A model generated the notes under the pieces. The model was given only the letters and a program-made list of their open reading frames with translations, was not told the DNA's origin and ran no database searches. Positions 24,563-34,244 of a DNA stretch of 64,000 bases are shown in pieces; the stretch's first letter is position 1; each line of letters begins with the position of its first letter. The position numbers and the translations under genes are program-made. This DNA is from JAKFDI01 sp036676235 (GTDB lineage Bacteria; Pseudomonadota; Gammaproteobacteria; Burkholderiales; Burkholderiaceae_C): NCBI GenBank assembly GCA_036676235.1, contig JAKFDI010000088.1, positions 1 to 64,000 of the forward strand, read 5' to 3'.

Positions 24563-26970
24563 TCGGCGCGGGCGGGAACGATGATGTCCCGGTTGCCATT
24601 GGTGGACATGGCCGATACGAGCCCGGATTTCTCCATTTGTTCCAGCAGGCGTGCAGCGCGGTTGTATCCGATGCGCAAGTGGCGTTGCACGAGAGAGATC
24701 GAGGCGCGCCGGTGCTGCAGCACCACAGCCACGGCCTGGTCGTACATCGGGTCGGATTCGCCAGCGCCGCCGCCCGGCATGTCGGCGGTGCTGATGTCGC
24801 CGTCGCCGTCGAGCACACCGCCTTCGAGAATGCCTTCGATGTAGTCGGGCTCGCCCTGGGTCTTCAGGTAGTCGACGACACGGTGCACTTCTTCATCCGA
24901 CACGAAGGCGCCGTGCACGCGCACCGGCAGCCCGCCGCCCGGCGTGAGGTAGAGCATGTCACCCTGCCCCAGCAGCGCCTCGGCGCCCATCTGGTCGAGG
25001 ATGGTGCGCGAGTCGATCTTGCTCGACACCTGGAACGACAGCCGCGTCGGGATGTTGGCCTTGATGAGGCCGGTGATCACGTCCACGCTCGGGCGCTGGG
25101 TGGCGAGGATGAGGTGAATGCCCGCGGCGCGCGCCTTCTGCGCCAGGCGCGCGATCAGTTCCTCGATCTTCTTGCCCACCACCATCATCAGGTCGGCGAG
25201 TTCGTCGATCACCACCACGACGAATGGCAGGCGCTCCAGCGGCTCGGGCTCCTCGTGCGTGAGGCTGAAGGGGTTGCCGATCTTCTCGCCGCGCTCGTTC
25301 GCGTCGGTGATCTTCTTGTTGTAGCCCGACAGGTTGCGCACACCCATCTTGCTCATGAGCTTGTAGCGCCGCTCCATCTCGCCCACGCACCAGTTGAGCG
25401 CGTTGGCGGCCTGCTTCATGTCGGTGACCACCGGTGCGAGCAGGTGCGGAATGCCTTCGTAGACGCTCATCTCGAGCATCTTCGGGTCGATGAGGATGAG
25501 GCGCACGTCGCGCGCCTCGGCCTTGTAGAGCAGCGACAGGATCATCGCGTTGATGCCCACCGACTTGCCCGAGCCGGTGGTGCCGGCCACCAGGCAGTGC
25601 GGCATCTTCGCGAGATCGGCCACCATGGGCGCGCCGATGATGTCCTTGCCCAGACCCATGGTGAGTTGCGAGGCGGCGTCGTTGTAGACCTGCGAACCGA
25701 GAATCTCCGACAGGCGGATCATCTGCCGGCGCGCGTTGGGCAGCTCCAGCGCCATCGTCGTCTTGCCGGGAATCGTCTCCACCACGCGGATGCTGATGAG
25801 GCTCAGGCTGCGCGCGAGGTCTTTCGCAAGGTTCACCACCTGCGAGCCCTTCACGCCGGTGGCCGGCTCGATCTCGTAGCGGGTGATGACCGGGCCGGGC
25901 GAGGCGGCGACCACGCGCACTTCGACGCCGAAGTCGCGCAGCTTCTTCTCGATCAGGCGCGAGGTCATCTCCAGCGTCTCGGGCGTCACGCTTTCGGTGC
26001 GCGCCGGCGCCACGTCGAGCAGGTCGACCTGCGGCAACTTGGTGTCGGCCAATTCCGTGAACAGCGGCTTCTGCCGCTCCTTGACCACGCGCTCGCTACG
26101 CGGCACTTCCATCACCGGCGGCTCGATGACGATGGGCACGTGGTCTTCGTGCAGTTGGTGCTCTACCTCGACCACATGCTCACGCTCGCGCAGCGCCTTC
26201 TCGCCGATGCGGATGTCTTCGGCGCGCTCGATGCGCTCGACGCGGCGCTCCTTCAGCGATTCGAGGCGTTCGCCGATCGCTTCAGCCAGCCGCAGCCACG
26301 AGAAGCCGAAGGCCATCGAGAGCCCGGCCACGAGTGCTGCGATCCACAGCACGCCCGAGCCCGCAAAGCCGAGCAGCTTCATCGAGACCGGCCCGATCAT
26401 GTAGCCCAGCACACCGCCGGCGTGTGCACCCGGCAGGCGCGCTTCCCACTGGTACATGCGGGTCCATTCGAGCGAGGTGCTGGCCGCGAGCAGCAGCAGC
26501 ACGCCGCACCAGAACACCGTGCGCGGCCAGCGGCCGAAGGTGTGCGCCGGCGTTCCGTCGGCACGCAGCAGGCGCGCCAAGCCACCCAGCCATGAACGCA
26601 GGCCGATCAGTACCAGCCACCACGCGGAGAAACCCAGCAGGAAGAAGGCGAGGTCCGAGAACCATGCGCCCAGCGCACCCGCCTTGTTGTGTGGCAGCGC
26701 ATCGCTGCCCGAGGTGGAGAAGGCGGCGTCGGCGGGGTTGTGGGTCACGAGTGCCAGCACCGCCAGCAGCCAGAGCACGCCGCCGACGAGCAAGGTGACC
26801 TGCGCGCGCCAGTGGGAGTTCGTGAGCGCGGACGCGATGGGCAGTTCCGCACCGCCGCGCTTGCGGGATTCGCCGGCAGCGGCCGGCTTGGCGGCCTTGC
26901 CCTGTTTGGGCGTCTTGCCCGGCTTGGCTTCTGCGCCTTCGCCGCGCAGCGTGCTGAGTGAAAACGTCAT
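24559..26970 (-). CDS. ftsK: DNA translocase FtsK
   Basis: 803 aa. A basic N-terminal tail precedes four membrane helices (about 55-235), then a short charged linker. The motor domain has Walker A GTTGSGKSVG and Walker B VVVIDELADLMM. The final 65 residues form the winged-helix gamma domain (DQAVAVVLQHRRASISLVQRHL) that reads KOPS sites and activates XerCD at dif. The linker is short, typical of proteobacterial SpoIIIE-like FtsK. It leads the ftsK-lolA-rarA operon. Confidence 0.95.
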   Translation of the reverse strand: MTFSLSTLRGEGAEAKPGKTPKQGKAAKPAAAGESRKRGGAELPIASALTNSHWRAQVTLLVGGVLWLLAVLALVTHNPADAAFSTSGSDALPHNKAGALGAWFSDLAFFLLGFSAWWLVLIGLRSWLGGLARLLRADGTPAHTFGRWPRTVFWCGVLLLLAASTSLEWTRMYQWEARLPGAHAGGVLGYMIGPVSMKLLGFAGSGVLWIAALVAGLSMAFGFSWLRLAEAIGERLESLKERRVERIERAEDIRIGEKALREREHVVEVEHQLHEDHVPIVIEPPVMEVPRSERVVKERQKPLFTELADTKLPQVDLLDVAPARTESVTPETLEMTSRLIEKKLRDFGVEVRVVAASPGPVITRYEIEPATGVKGSQVVNLAKDLARSLSLISIRVVETIPGKTTMALELPNARRQMIRLSEILGSQVYNDAASQLTMGLGKDIIGAPMVADLAKMPHCLVAGTTGSGKSVGINAMILSLLYKAEARDVRLILIDPKMLEMSVYEGIPHLLAPVVTDMKQAANALNWCVGEMERRYKLMSKMGVRNLSGYNKKITDANERGEKIGNPFSLTHEEPEPLERLPFVVVVIDELADLMMVVGKKIEELIARLAQKARAAGIHLILATQRPSVDVITGLIKANIPTRLSFQVSSKIDSRTILDQMGAEALLGQGDMLYLTPGGGLPVRVHGAFVSDEEVHRVVDYLKTQGEPDYIEGILEGGVLDGDGDISTADMPGGGAGESDPMYDQAVAVVLQHRRASISLVQRHLRIGYNRAARLLEQMEKSGLVSAMSTNGNRDIIVPARAE

Positions 26971-27025
26971 GCGTCGATTGTGGCGGAAGCTTTTCGGTCC
27001 GCCGCCTCGCGCCGAGCGCGCAAAC

Positions 27026-27688
27026 TCAGGTCAGACGCTCCTTGATGATCACCGAGCCGTTCGCCTGGGTCTCGACGATCCCACGCTCTTCCAGGTCTTT
27101 CATCACGCGGCTGACCATTTCGCGCGACGCACCCACCACCTTCGCCAGATCTTGGCGAGACACCTTGTTGCGAATGATCTTCACCTGCCCGTCGTCTTCC
27201 GACATGTCGAGCAGCGTGCGCGCCACACGGCCGTACACGTCAAGCAACGCGAGCGATTCGATCTGGCGGTCGGCGTTGCGCAGGCGGTGCACGAGGCCGC
27301 GCATGATGGCGTACGAGAGGCTGGAGTTCTCCGGAAGGCAGCGCGCGAACTCCGGGCGCCCGAGCACCAGCATGTCGGTCTGCACCTCGGCACGCACGGT
27401 GGCCGAATGCGGCTCGTTGTCGATCAGGCTCATCTCGCCGACATAGTCGCCTGGCTGCAGCACCGCGAGGATGACCTCGCGCCCGCGCGAGTCGGCGGTC
27501 AGCACCCGGGCCCGGCCGGTCAGCAGGATGAACAGCGCGTTCGACTTGCGGCCATGCTCGACGATGATCTCGCCGCGGCGGTAGCGCCGCTTGACGACGC
27601 TGTCGGCGATGCCCTGCGCCTGGTCGTTGGTCAACAACGAGAAGAGCGGGACACGGCGGATCAGGTCCAGGTTGGAAAGCATCGCCAT
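27026..27688 (-). CDS. Crp/Fnr-family transcriptional regulator
   Basis: 220 aa from ATG 27688 (ATG 27682 also possible). The cyclic-nucleotide-binding fold spans about 10-130, with GEIIVEHGRKSNALFILLTGRA and PGDYVGEMSLIDNEPHSATV. The HTH is SRQDLAKVVGASREMVSRVMKDLEERG. The FNR cysteine cluster is absent, so it is closer to Crp. The phosphate-binding cassette has ...GEMSLIDNEPHSATV, compatible with cAMP or related nucleotide binding. It is divergent from trxB and upstream of ftsK on the same strand. Confidence 0.87.
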   Translation of the reverse strand: MAMLSNLDLIRRVPLFSLLTNDQAQGIADSVVKRRYRRGEIIVEHGRKSNALFILLTGRARVLTADSRGREVILAVLQPGDYVGEMSLIDNEPHSATVRAEVQTDMLVLGRPEFARCLPENSSLSYAIMRGLVHRLRNADRQIESLALLDVYGRVARTLLDMSEDDGQVKIIRNKVSRQDLAKVVGASREMVSRVMKDLEERGIVETQANGSVIIKERLT

Positions 27689-27756
27689 TCGGGATCTCCT
27701 CGGAGGGTTGGTGTGAGCGTGCACGTGCCGGGGGCCGTGCACAGGGTCACGTTTTC

Positions 27757-27762
27757 TACAAT
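27757..27762 (+). promoter_or_regulatory. Candidate trxB -10 element
   Basis: TACAAT at 27757-27762, about 90 bases before the trxB start, in the divergent gap between trxB and the Crp/Fnr gene. A convincing -35 is not seen, so an activator may be needed. Confidence 0.4.
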
Positions 27763-27849
27763 TTGACTATTGTCTCCATTGCGGACGTTGACGCCAGCAA
27801 GAGTGAACCCCATGTCAGACTCGCCCTCCTTCCCCGCCCCGCATTCCTC

Positions 27850-28800
27850 ATGAGCACCCCGCCCACCCACGCCCAAGTCCTGATCCTCGGTTCCGGCCCG
27901 GCCGGCTACACCGCCGCCGTCTACGCCGCGCGCGCCAACCTGAAGCCGATGCTGATTACCGGCATTGCGCAGGGCGGCCAGCTGATGACCACGACCGACG
28001 TCGACAACTGGCCCGCCGACGTGTTGGGTGTGCAGGGCCCGGAGTTGATGCAGCGCTTCCAGCAGCATGCCGAGCGCTTCAATACGCAGATCGTCTTCGA
28101 CCACATCAATGAGGTCGACTTGTCGGGGCGCCCGTTCAAGCTCAAGGGCGATTCCGGCCAGTACACCTGCGACGCACTGATCATCGCCACCGGCGCTTCG
28201 GCCAAGTATCTCGGCCTGCCCTCCGAAGAAGCCTTCATGGGCCGCGGCGTCAGCGGATGCGCCACCTGCGACGGCTTTTTCTACCGGGGCGACGAGGTCT
28301 GCGTGGTCGGCGGCGGTAACACCGCGGTCGAGGAGGCGCTGTACCTCTCGAACATCGCGAGCAAGGTGCACCTCATCCACCGTCGCGACAAGTTCCGCGC
28401 CGAGCCCATCCTCGTGGACAAGCTGATGGAGCGCGTCGCCAGCGGCAAGATGGAACTGCACCTGTGGCATACGCTCGACGAGGTGCTCGGCGACCAGAGC
28501 GGTGTCACCGGCGTGCGCCTGCGCAGCACCGAGGGCGACGCCACGAAGGAGCTGACCGTCAAGGGCTGCTTCATTGCCATCGGCCACCAGCCCAACACCG
28601 ATATCTTCAAGGGCCAGGTGGAGATGAAGGACGGCTACATCGTCACCCGCAGCGGGCTCAACGGCCTGGCCACGATGACCAGCGTGCCCGGGGTGTTCGC
28701 TGCCGGCGACGTGCAGGACCATGTGTACCGGCAGGCCATCACCAGCGCCGGCACCGGCTGCATGGCGGCACTCGACGCGCAGCGCTTCCTGGAGCAGTGA
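27850..28800 (+). CDS. trxB: Thioredoxin reductase
   Basis: 316 aa from ATG 27850. FAD-binding GSGPAGYTAAVYAAR lies near the N-terminus, the redox-active CATC motif is within GCATCDGFF, NADPH-binding VVGGGNTAVEEALYL follows, and the C-terminal FAD contact is FAAGDVQDHVYRQAITS. It is a low-molecular-weight bacterial TrxB that reduces thioredoxin with NADPH. It also feeds DsbD-type transporters such as the one at 4416-6560 (known family role). Confidence 0.96.
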   Translation: MSTPPTHAQVLILGSGPAGYTAAVYAARANLKPMLITGIAQGGQLMTTTDVDNWPADVLGVQGPELMQRFQQHAERFNTQIVFDHINEVDLSGRPFKLKGDSGQYTCDALIIATGASAKYLGLPSEEAFMGRGVSGCATCDGFFYRGDEVCVVGGGNTAVEEALYLSNIASKVHLIHRRDKFRAEPILVDKLMERVASGKMELHLWHTLDEVLGDQSGVTGVRLRSTEGDATKELTVKGCFIAIGHQPNTDIFKGQVEMKDGYIVTRSGLNGLATMTSVPGVFAAGDVQDHVYRQAITSAGTGCMAALDAQRFLEQ

Positions 28801-28836
28801 GTCACCGATCCGGCTGGGCATCGGCCGGGTTGTGGC

Positions 28837-28842
28837 TATAAT
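28837..28842 (+). promoter_or_regulatory. rpmB-rpmG promoter -10 element
   Basis: A perfect TATAAT at 28837-28842 lies 187 bases before rpmB. The -35 region is weak. The long leader (about 180 bases) may carry regulatory structure, which I could not identify. Confidence 0.55.
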
Positions 28843-29028
28843 CTTCGTCTTTGCCGAAATCGGCCAGCCCGCCTCATCTGTGTACAACATGCGCAGCGCG
28901 GCAGGCTCCAAAGGTGTGTTACCCAGGGCCTCGGATCAAGGCAGCATCGCGTCGGCAACGTCGACGGTGCGCACATCCGGTCCTGCTCTGCTCACCACTC
29001 CTGAAATCAGATCGAACGGAGAAGCGTC

Positions 29029-29262
29029 ATGGCACGCGTCTGTCAAGTTACGGGCAAGGGCCCGATGGTCGGGAACAACGTGTCCCACGCCAACAACAAA
29101 ACCAAGCGCCGCTTTCTGCCGAACCTGCAGTACCGCCGCTTCTGGCTCGAGAACGAGAACCGCTGGGTGCGGCTGCGCATCTCGAATGCGGCGCTGCGCC
29201 TGATCGACAAGGTGGGCATCGAAAAGGTCGTGGCCGACCTGCGCGCCCGCGGCGAAATCTGA
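29029..29262 (+). CDS. rpmB: Large-subunit ribosomal protein L28
   Basis: 77 aa with the L28 start ARVCQVTGKGPMVGNNVSHAN and the closing RLIDKVGIEKVVADLRARGEI. A GGAGAAG ribosome site precedes the ATG. It is followed by rpmG, in the usual rpmB-rpmG pair. Confidence 0.97.
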   Translation: MARVCQVTGKGPMVGNNVSHANNKTKRRFLPNLQYRRFWLENENRWVRLRISNAALRLIDKVGIEKVVADLRARGEI

Positions 29263-29275
29263 CAAGGAGCTGACC

Positions 29276-29446
29276 ATGGCATCGAAAGGTGGACGCGAAA
29301 AGATCAAGCTGGAGTCCTCGGCGGGCACCGGCCACTTCTACACGACCGACAAGAACAAGAAGACCACGCCCGAGAAGCTCGAGATCATGAAGTTCGATCC
29401 GAAGGCTCGCAAGCATGTGATGTACAAGGAAACGAAGCTCAAGTAA
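29276..29446 (+). CDS. rpmG: Large-subunit ribosomal protein L33
   Basis: 56 aa (MASKGGREKIKLESSAGTG and so on, ending in MYKETKLK). AAGGAG lies just upstream. This is the Cys-free, zinc-independent form of L33, with HFYTTDKNKKTTPEKLEIMKFDP in the middle. It lies 13 bases after rpmB and is followed by a strong terminator. Confidence 0.96.
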   Translation: MASKGGREKIKLESSAGTGHFYTTDKNKKTTPEKLEIMKFDPKARKHVMYKETKLK

Positions 29447-29465
29447 ACGCTTCGGCTTCCAGAAG

Positions 29466-29500
29466 AACCCGCCCGGCTGAATGCCCGGCGGGTTTTCTTT
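29466..29500 (+). terminator. Rho-independent terminator after rpmG
   Basis: AACCCGCC (29466-29473) pairs with GGCGGGTT (29487-29494), with inner GG/CC pairs, and is followed by TTCTTT. It lies 20 bases after the rpmG stop. Confidence 0.85.
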
Positions 29501-29590
29501 CGCCTGGACGTGGGCTCGGCTCCCCCTTGCTGCACTGTCGCGGCCCGGCGACTCCGACACCGACTTCGCGACGCCCGTATCAGTGACCCA

Positions 29591-29621
29591 AAAAAAAGGG
29601 TCCGCAGCGCGGACCCTTTTT
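29591..29621. terminator. Bidirectional terminator between rpmG and the desaturase gene
   Basis: AAAAAGGGTCCGC (29593-29605) and GCGGACCCTTTTT (29609-29621) form a 13-base stem with A- and T-tracts on the two sides and an AGC loop. It works as a terminator in both directions and most likely ends the minus-strand desaturase transcript. Confidence 0.88.
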
Positions 29622-29658
29622 GTCGCGGCGCCGCAGCGCCAGCGCAGAGCAAAACCCG

Positions 29659-30882
29659 TCAGGCGTGCGCTGCCCGCAGCTTCAACGCGAACTCCTGCAA
29701 TGCGGCGATGCCGCTCTCTTCGGCCTTCTTGCACCAGGCCTGCAGGTCAACCACCAATTGCTCGGCCGACACGTTGGTGCGGGTCCAGAGCTGGCGCAGT
29801 TCCTCGCGCATGGCGACCAGCGTTGCGAGCGCGGTGTTCTGCGCACAGACGTTGGCGACGTGCGCCCTCGCCCGCTGCGGGATCTTCTCTTCGTCGCGGT
29901 GCAGCCAGCGCTTGGCAACGTGCAGATCGGTCCACCGGGCGGTGTTCTGCGCGCCTTCGGCCTTCATGCGGCTCAACTCCGAACCGCAGGCGTGGCGCAG
30001 ATGCTTGGCATAGCTCGCCATCACCTCGTAGCGGTTGGCGATGACGGCTTCCAGCGTCTTGGAGTCGGCCACTGCCTTGACGGCGCCGAGTTTCAGCTGC
30101 GGCGGCGTCTTGCGCACGGTCGCCCAGCCCACGGACTCGAGCATGCGGATGTACATCCAGCCAATGTCGAACTCGTACTTCTTGACCGAGAACTTGGCCG
30201 AGGTGGGATAGGTGTGGTGGTTGTTGTGCAGTTCTTCGCCGCCGATGATCAGCGTCCACGGCGTGAGGTTGGTCGACGCATCGGCCGCCTCGAAGTTGCG
30301 GTAGCCCCACCAGTGGCCCAGGCCGTTGATCACGCCGGCGGCCCAGATCGGAATCCAGGCCATCTGGACGGCCCAGACCGCCAGGCCGATGGCACCAAAG
30401 AGCATCAGATTGATGATCAGCATCAGGCCCACACCCTGCCAGCTGAAGCGGGTGTACAGGTTGCGCTCGAGCCAGTCGTCGGGTGTTCCGCGACCGTACT
30501 TCACCATGGTGTCGTCGACCTTGGATTCCGCCCGGTACAACTCGGCGCCTTCCAGCAGCACCTTCTTGATGCCGCGCGTCTGCGGGCTGTGCGGGTCTTC
30601 CTCGGTTTCGCACTTGGCGTGGTGCTTGCGGTGGATCGCGACCCACTCCTTGGTCACCATGCCGGTGGTCAACCAAAGCCAGAAGCGGAAGAAGTGCGAA
30701 GGCACCGGCCCGAGATCCAGCGCGCGGTGCGCCTGGGAGCGGTGCAGGAAGATCGTCACGGCGGCAATCGTGATGTGTGTGACGACCAGCGCATACACCA
30801 ACACCTGCCACCACGTGGTCTCGATCAAGCCGTTGGCCAACCAACCGACCAACGCATCCCGGACCGACATCAAAATTTCCAT
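29659..30882 (-). CDS. Membrane fatty acid desaturase (acyl-CoA/delta-9 type)
   Basis: 407 aa; an internal ATG at 30870 is a possible start. The three His boxes of di-iron desaturases are present: HRSQAHR, HRKHHAKC and HNNHHTYP, between pairs of membrane helices. A long C-terminal region of about 150 residues beyond the catalytic domain is predicted helical and charged. Such enzymes insert a cis double bond into saturated acyl chains to tune membrane fluidity. It stands alone, with terminators at its 3' side. Confidence 0.9.
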   Translation of the reverse strand: MEILMSVRDALVGWLANGLIETTWWQVLVYALVVTHITIAAVTIFLHRSQAHRALDLGPVPSHFFRFWLWLTTGMVTKEWVAIHRKHHAKCETEEDPHSPQTRGIKKVLLEGAELYRAESKVDDTMVKYGRGTPDDWLERNLYTRFSWQGVGLMLIINLMLFGAIGLAVWAVQMAWIPIWAAGVINGLGHWWGYRNFEAADASTNLTPWTLIIGGEELHNNHHTYPTSAKFSVKKYEFDIGWMYIRMLESVGWATVRKTPPQLKLGAVKAVADSKTLEAVIANRYEVMASYAKHLRHACGSELSRMKAEGAQNTARWTDLHVAKRWLHRDEEKIPQRARAHVANVCAQNTALATLVAMREELRQLWTRTNVSAEQLVVDLQAWCKKAEESGIAALQEFALKLRAAHA

Positions 30883-30994
30883 CTATTGCCTCTGAACGCC
30901 TGAACTGGCGCGTCTCCGATTGTAGGTGAGCACCCGGGCAAAGCCCGTGGTTTCCGCGACGCACTTCGCGGTAGCCGCTATGGACCCCACCCGA

Positions 30995-32254
30995 TCAACT
31001 TCGTTCCCACACAGCGGCGAAGAAGGCGTCCGTGCCGTGCCGATGGGGCCACAGGCGCAGGAAGTCGCCGCGCACGAGCGAATCGGCCTGTGCAACATGT
31101 GCCGCGCTCAGTGCCGCGGCCACGGGAACGAGCTTGAAATCCGCGGCATGCGCCTCGGTGAAGGCGAGCGCGATGGCCTCGTCTTCCTCTTCCAGCAGGC
31201 TGCAGGTGGCGTAGACCAGCCGCCCGCCGCGCTTGACCAGCCGAGCCGCGCTCGCAAGGATCGCCGCCTGCTTGGCGCGCAACTCATCCACCGACTGCGG
31301 CGACTGGCGCCACTTCAGGTCGGGATTGCGCCGCAGCGTGCCCAGGCCCGAGCACGGCGAGTCGACCAGCACGCGGTCGATCTTGCCGGCCAGGCGCTTG
31401 ATGCGCTCGTCGCGCTCATGCGCGATCTGCGCCGGATGCACATTCGACAGACCGCTGCGCGCGAGCCGCGGCTTCATGGCCGCGAGGCGGTGTCCGGAGG
31501 TGTCGAAGGCATACAGCCGGCCGGTGTTGCGCATCGACGCGCCCAGCGCCAGCGTCTTGCCGCCCGCGCCGGCGCAGAAATCAACCACCATCTCGCCGCG
31601 CTTGGCATCGGTCAGCAGCACCAGCAACTGGCTGCCTTCGTCCTGCACCTCGATGTCGCCGCGCGTGAACGCATCGACCCGGTTCAGCGCCGGCTTGCCG
31701 GGCACGCGCAGGCCCCAGGGCGAGTACGGCGTCGGCTCGGCGGCGATGCCGGCCGCCGTCAGCGCGGCTAGCGCCTCGTCGCGCTTGGCCTTGAAGGTGT
31801 TGACGCGCAGATCCAGCGGCGCCGGCTCGTTGAGGCTTTCGACCAGCGGCCAGAAGTCGTCGCCGAGCTGGGCTTGCAGCCGCTCGGCCAGCCATTCGGG
31901 CAGGTTGTGGCGCAGCTTCTCGGGCAGCGAGGCGTGATCGACACCACTCACCTGCGCAAGCCACGCCTGCTCCTGCTCGCTGAGCGCCGCGCGCAAGAAC
32001 GCCGCATTGCCCTGCCAGCCGAGAACCGCCAGGCGCCGTTCCATCTCGCCCTTGCCCGACTGCGCCAGGTGCTGATAGAGCAGGCGCTTGCGCACCACGT
32101 GATAAGTCGTTTCCGCCAGCGTGTGGCGCTCGCGCGCGCCGAGCGTCTTGTGCTGGCGGAAGAACGCCGAGACGACGCTGTCGGCGGGCGAATCGAACTG
32201 CATCACCTTGTGCAGCAGGTCTGTGGCGAGTTCGAGCAGGGCGTTCGGATGCAT
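30995..32254 (-). CDS. RsmB/NOP2-family RNA m5C methyltransferase
   Basis: 419 aa. An N-terminal NusB-like helical part precedes the Rossmann core: SAM motif VVDFCAGAGGKTLALG, DSPCSGLGTLRRNPD with the release Cys, and YATCSLLEEED with the catalytic Cys. These two cysteines are the mark of RNA cytosine-5 methyltransferases. RsmB modifies C967 of 16S rRNA; the exact target of this one is inferred. It lies 38 bases after purN on the same strand. Confidence 0.87.
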   Translation of the reverse strand: MHPNALLELATDLLHKVMQFDSPADSVVSAFFRQHKTLGARERHTLAETTYHVVRKRLLYQHLAQSGKGEMERRLAVLGWQGNAAFLRAALSEQEQAWLAQVSGVDHASLPEKLRHNLPEWLAERLQAQLGDDFWPLVESLNEPAPLDLRVNTFKAKRDEALAALTAAGIAAEPTPYSPWGLRVPGKPALNRVDAFTRGDIEVQDEGSQLLVLLTDAKRGEMVVDFCAGAGGKTLALGASMRNTGRLYAFDTSGHRLAAMKPRLARSGLSNVHPAQIAHERDERIKRLAGKIDRVLVDSPCSGLGTLRRNPDLKWRQSPQSVDELRAKQAAILASAARLVKRGGRLVYATCSLLEEEDEAIALAFTEAHAADFKLVPVAAALSAAHVAQADSLVRGDFLRLWPHRHGTDAFFAAVWERS

Positions 32255-32292
32255 CGGCGGATTATCCGCGGCACCCCTTCCCCGTCAGGCGT

Positions 32293-32919
32293 TCAGAGCA
32301 GCAACTGCGACTCGCCGTGCAGGTGCGTGAGCACGCCGTTCTCTTCGCGCAGCGCGTCTTCGACGATCCAGCGCACCGCCAGCGGATACAGCACGTGCTC
32401 GCGCGCCAGCACGCGGCTGGTGAGCGTGGCCTCGGTGTCGCCGGGCAGCACCGGCACCGCCGCCTGGGCGACGATGGGGCCGTGGTCGAGGTCGGCCGTC
32501 ACGTAGTGCACCGTCGCGCCCGCCAGCTTGCAGCCCGCCGCCAGCGCGCCGCGGTGCGTGTGCAGCCCGGTGAAGGCCGGCAGCAGCGACGGGTGGATGT
32601 TGACCATGCGCCCGGCAAAGCGCGCCACGAAGGCAGCGCCGAGGATGCGCATGAAGCCCGCAAGCACCACCAGATCGGGCGAGAAGCCGTCGACGACGTC
32701 GGCCAGCGTCGCGTCGAAGGCCTCGCGGGTGTCGAACTGCTTGTGGTCGACGACGGCTGTGGCGATGCCGCGCGCCTTCGCAAAGTCGAGGCCGGCCGCG
32801 TCGGGCCGGTTGCTGACGACCGCCGCAATGCGCGCGTTCCAGCCCTCGTCGGCGCAGGCCCGCACGATGGCTTCCATGTTGGAGCCGCGGCCCGAAATCA
32901 GGATGACGATGTTCTTCAT
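32293..32919 (-). CDS. purN: Phosphoribosylglycinamide formyltransferase
   Basis: 208 aa from ATG 32919. GART signatures: ILISGRGSNMEAI at the N-terminus (phosphate binding), MVNIHPSLLPAFTGLHTHRGAL with the catalytic His-Pro-Ser, and VTADLDHGPIVAQA with the active-site Asp. It uses 10-formyltetrahydrofolate to make FGAR in purine synthesis. It is divergent from trpS and followed by the rsmB-type gene. Confidence 0.95.
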   Translation of the reverse strand: MKNIVILISGRGSNMEAIVRACADEGWNARIAAVVSNRPDAAGLDFAKARGIATAVVDHKQFDTREAFDATLADVVDGFSPDLVVLAGFMRILGAAFVARFAGRMVNIHPSLLPAFTGLHTHRGALAAGCKLAGATVHYVTADLDHGPIVAQAAVPVLPGDTEATLTSRVLAREHVLYPLAVRWIVEDALREENGVLTHLHGESQLLL

Positions 32920-33024
32920 GCGAGCGCTCGAATGCGGGCGGCAGTGTAGCCGCGCACGCGGCGCCGCAGCCCGGTCGGCACGAGGGTGCAACCTACAATT
33001 GCCGCCCTCACGGAAGAGCCAGCG

Positions 33025-34236
33025 ATGAACCAACGCGTACTGTCAGGCATGCGCCCCACCGGGGCCTTGCACCTCGGCCATTACCACGGCGCACTGAAGA
33101 ACTGGGTGCGGCTGCAGGACGACTACGACTGCTTCTATTTCGTAGCCGACTGGCATGCGCTGACCACGCACTACGAAGACCGCGAAGTCATCGAGCGCAA
33201 CGTCTACGACATGGTGATCGACTGGCTGGCCGCCGGCATCGACCCCGAGAAGTCGACCATCTTCATCCAGAGCCGCCTGCCCGAGCACGCCGAGTTGTTC
33301 ACCCTGCTCGGCATGGGCACGCCGCTGTCGTGGCTGGAACGCATGCCGACCTACAAGGACCAGATGGCCAAGCTGAAGGATCGCGACCTCGCGACCTACG
33401 GCTTTCTCGGCTACCCGCTGCTGCAGGCGGCCGACATCCTGATGTACAAGGCCGCCTTCGTGCCCGTGGGTGAAGACCAGGCGCCGCATGTCGAGATCAC
33501 GCGCGAGGTCGCGCGGCGCTTCAATCACCTGTACGGCCGAGTTCCGCACTTCGAGGAGAAGATCGCCGCGGCGCTCGCCAAGCTGTCGAAGGACGACGCG
33601 CGCTATCTCGAAAAGCAGCGCCGCGCGTACCAGCAGGACGGCACGGCAGAGGCGCTCGCCAAGGGCGAGGCGCTGGTGCGTCGCACGGCCGCTGCACGCC
33701 CCGAAGGCTGGACCGACGAAGACACCGAACTGCTGCTCGGCCACCTGAAGGGCACCGGCAAGACCGTGCTGCCCGAGCCGGCGGTGCTGCTCACCGAGGT
33801 GAGCAAGTTGCCCGGTCTCGATGGCGACAAGATGAGCAAGAGCTACGGCAACACCATCGCCATGCGCGAGGAGCCGGCCGAGGTCGAACGCAAGATCCGC
33901 AAGATGCCCACCGACCCGCAGCGTGTGCGCCGCACCGACCCGGGCAACCCCGAGCGCTGCCCGGTGTGGCAGTTCCATCAGGTCTACAGCGACCAGCCCA
34001 CGCGCGATTGGGTGTGGGAAGGCTGCACCACCGCGGGCATCGGCTGTCTCGAGTGCAAACAGCCGGTGATCGACGCCATCCTGCGCGAGCAGAAGCCGTG
34101 GCGCGAGCGTGCCGAGGCCTATCTGGCCGATCCGAAGCGGGTGCACTGGATCGTCGAGGTGGGCACTGAGCGCGCCCGCACCGTGGCGCGCGAGACCATG
34201 CGCGACGTCCGCGAGGCCATGGGCCTCAGGTACTGA
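33025..34236 (+). CDS. trpS: Tryptophanyl-tRNA synthetase
   Basis: 403 aa from ATG 33025, behind GGAAGAG. Class I features: the HIGH-like ALHLGHYHG, DQAPHVEITREVARRFN for ATP/Trp contacts and KMSKS within GDKMSKSYGN. At about 400 aa it is the longer proteobacterial form, with a Cys-containing insertion (ERCPVWQFHQVYS, then CTTAGIGCLECK) that may hold a metal site as in other long TrpRS proteins. A TACAAT -10 candidate is at 32994-32999. A repeat follows its stop. Confidence 0.96.
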   Translation: MNQRVLSGMRPTGALHLGHYHGALKNWVRLQDDYDCFYFVADWHALTTHYEDREVIERNVYDMVIDWLAAGIDPEKSTIFIQSRLPEHAELFTLLGMGTPLSWLERMPTYKDQMAKLKDRDLATYGFLGYPLLQAADILMYKAAFVPVGEDQAPHVEITREVARRFNHLYGRVPHFEEKIAAALAKLSKDDARYLEKQRRAYQQDGTAEALAKGEALVRRTAAARPEGWTDEDTELLLGHLKGTGKTVLPEPAVLLTEVSKLPGLDGDKMSKSYGNTIAMREEPAEVERKIRKMPTDPQRVRRTDPGNPERCPVWQFHQVYSDQPTRDWVWEGCTTAGIGCLECKQPVIDAILREQKPWRERAEAYLADPKRVHWIVEVGTERARTVARETMRDVREAMGLRY

Positions 34237-34244
34237 CCGTCTCA

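Noticed and set aside
24637..26595. Long plus-strand open frame opposite ftsK
   Set aside because: Antisense shadow produced by GC-rich codon use; composition is His/Arg/Gln-rich with no motif, while ftsK is complete on the other strand.
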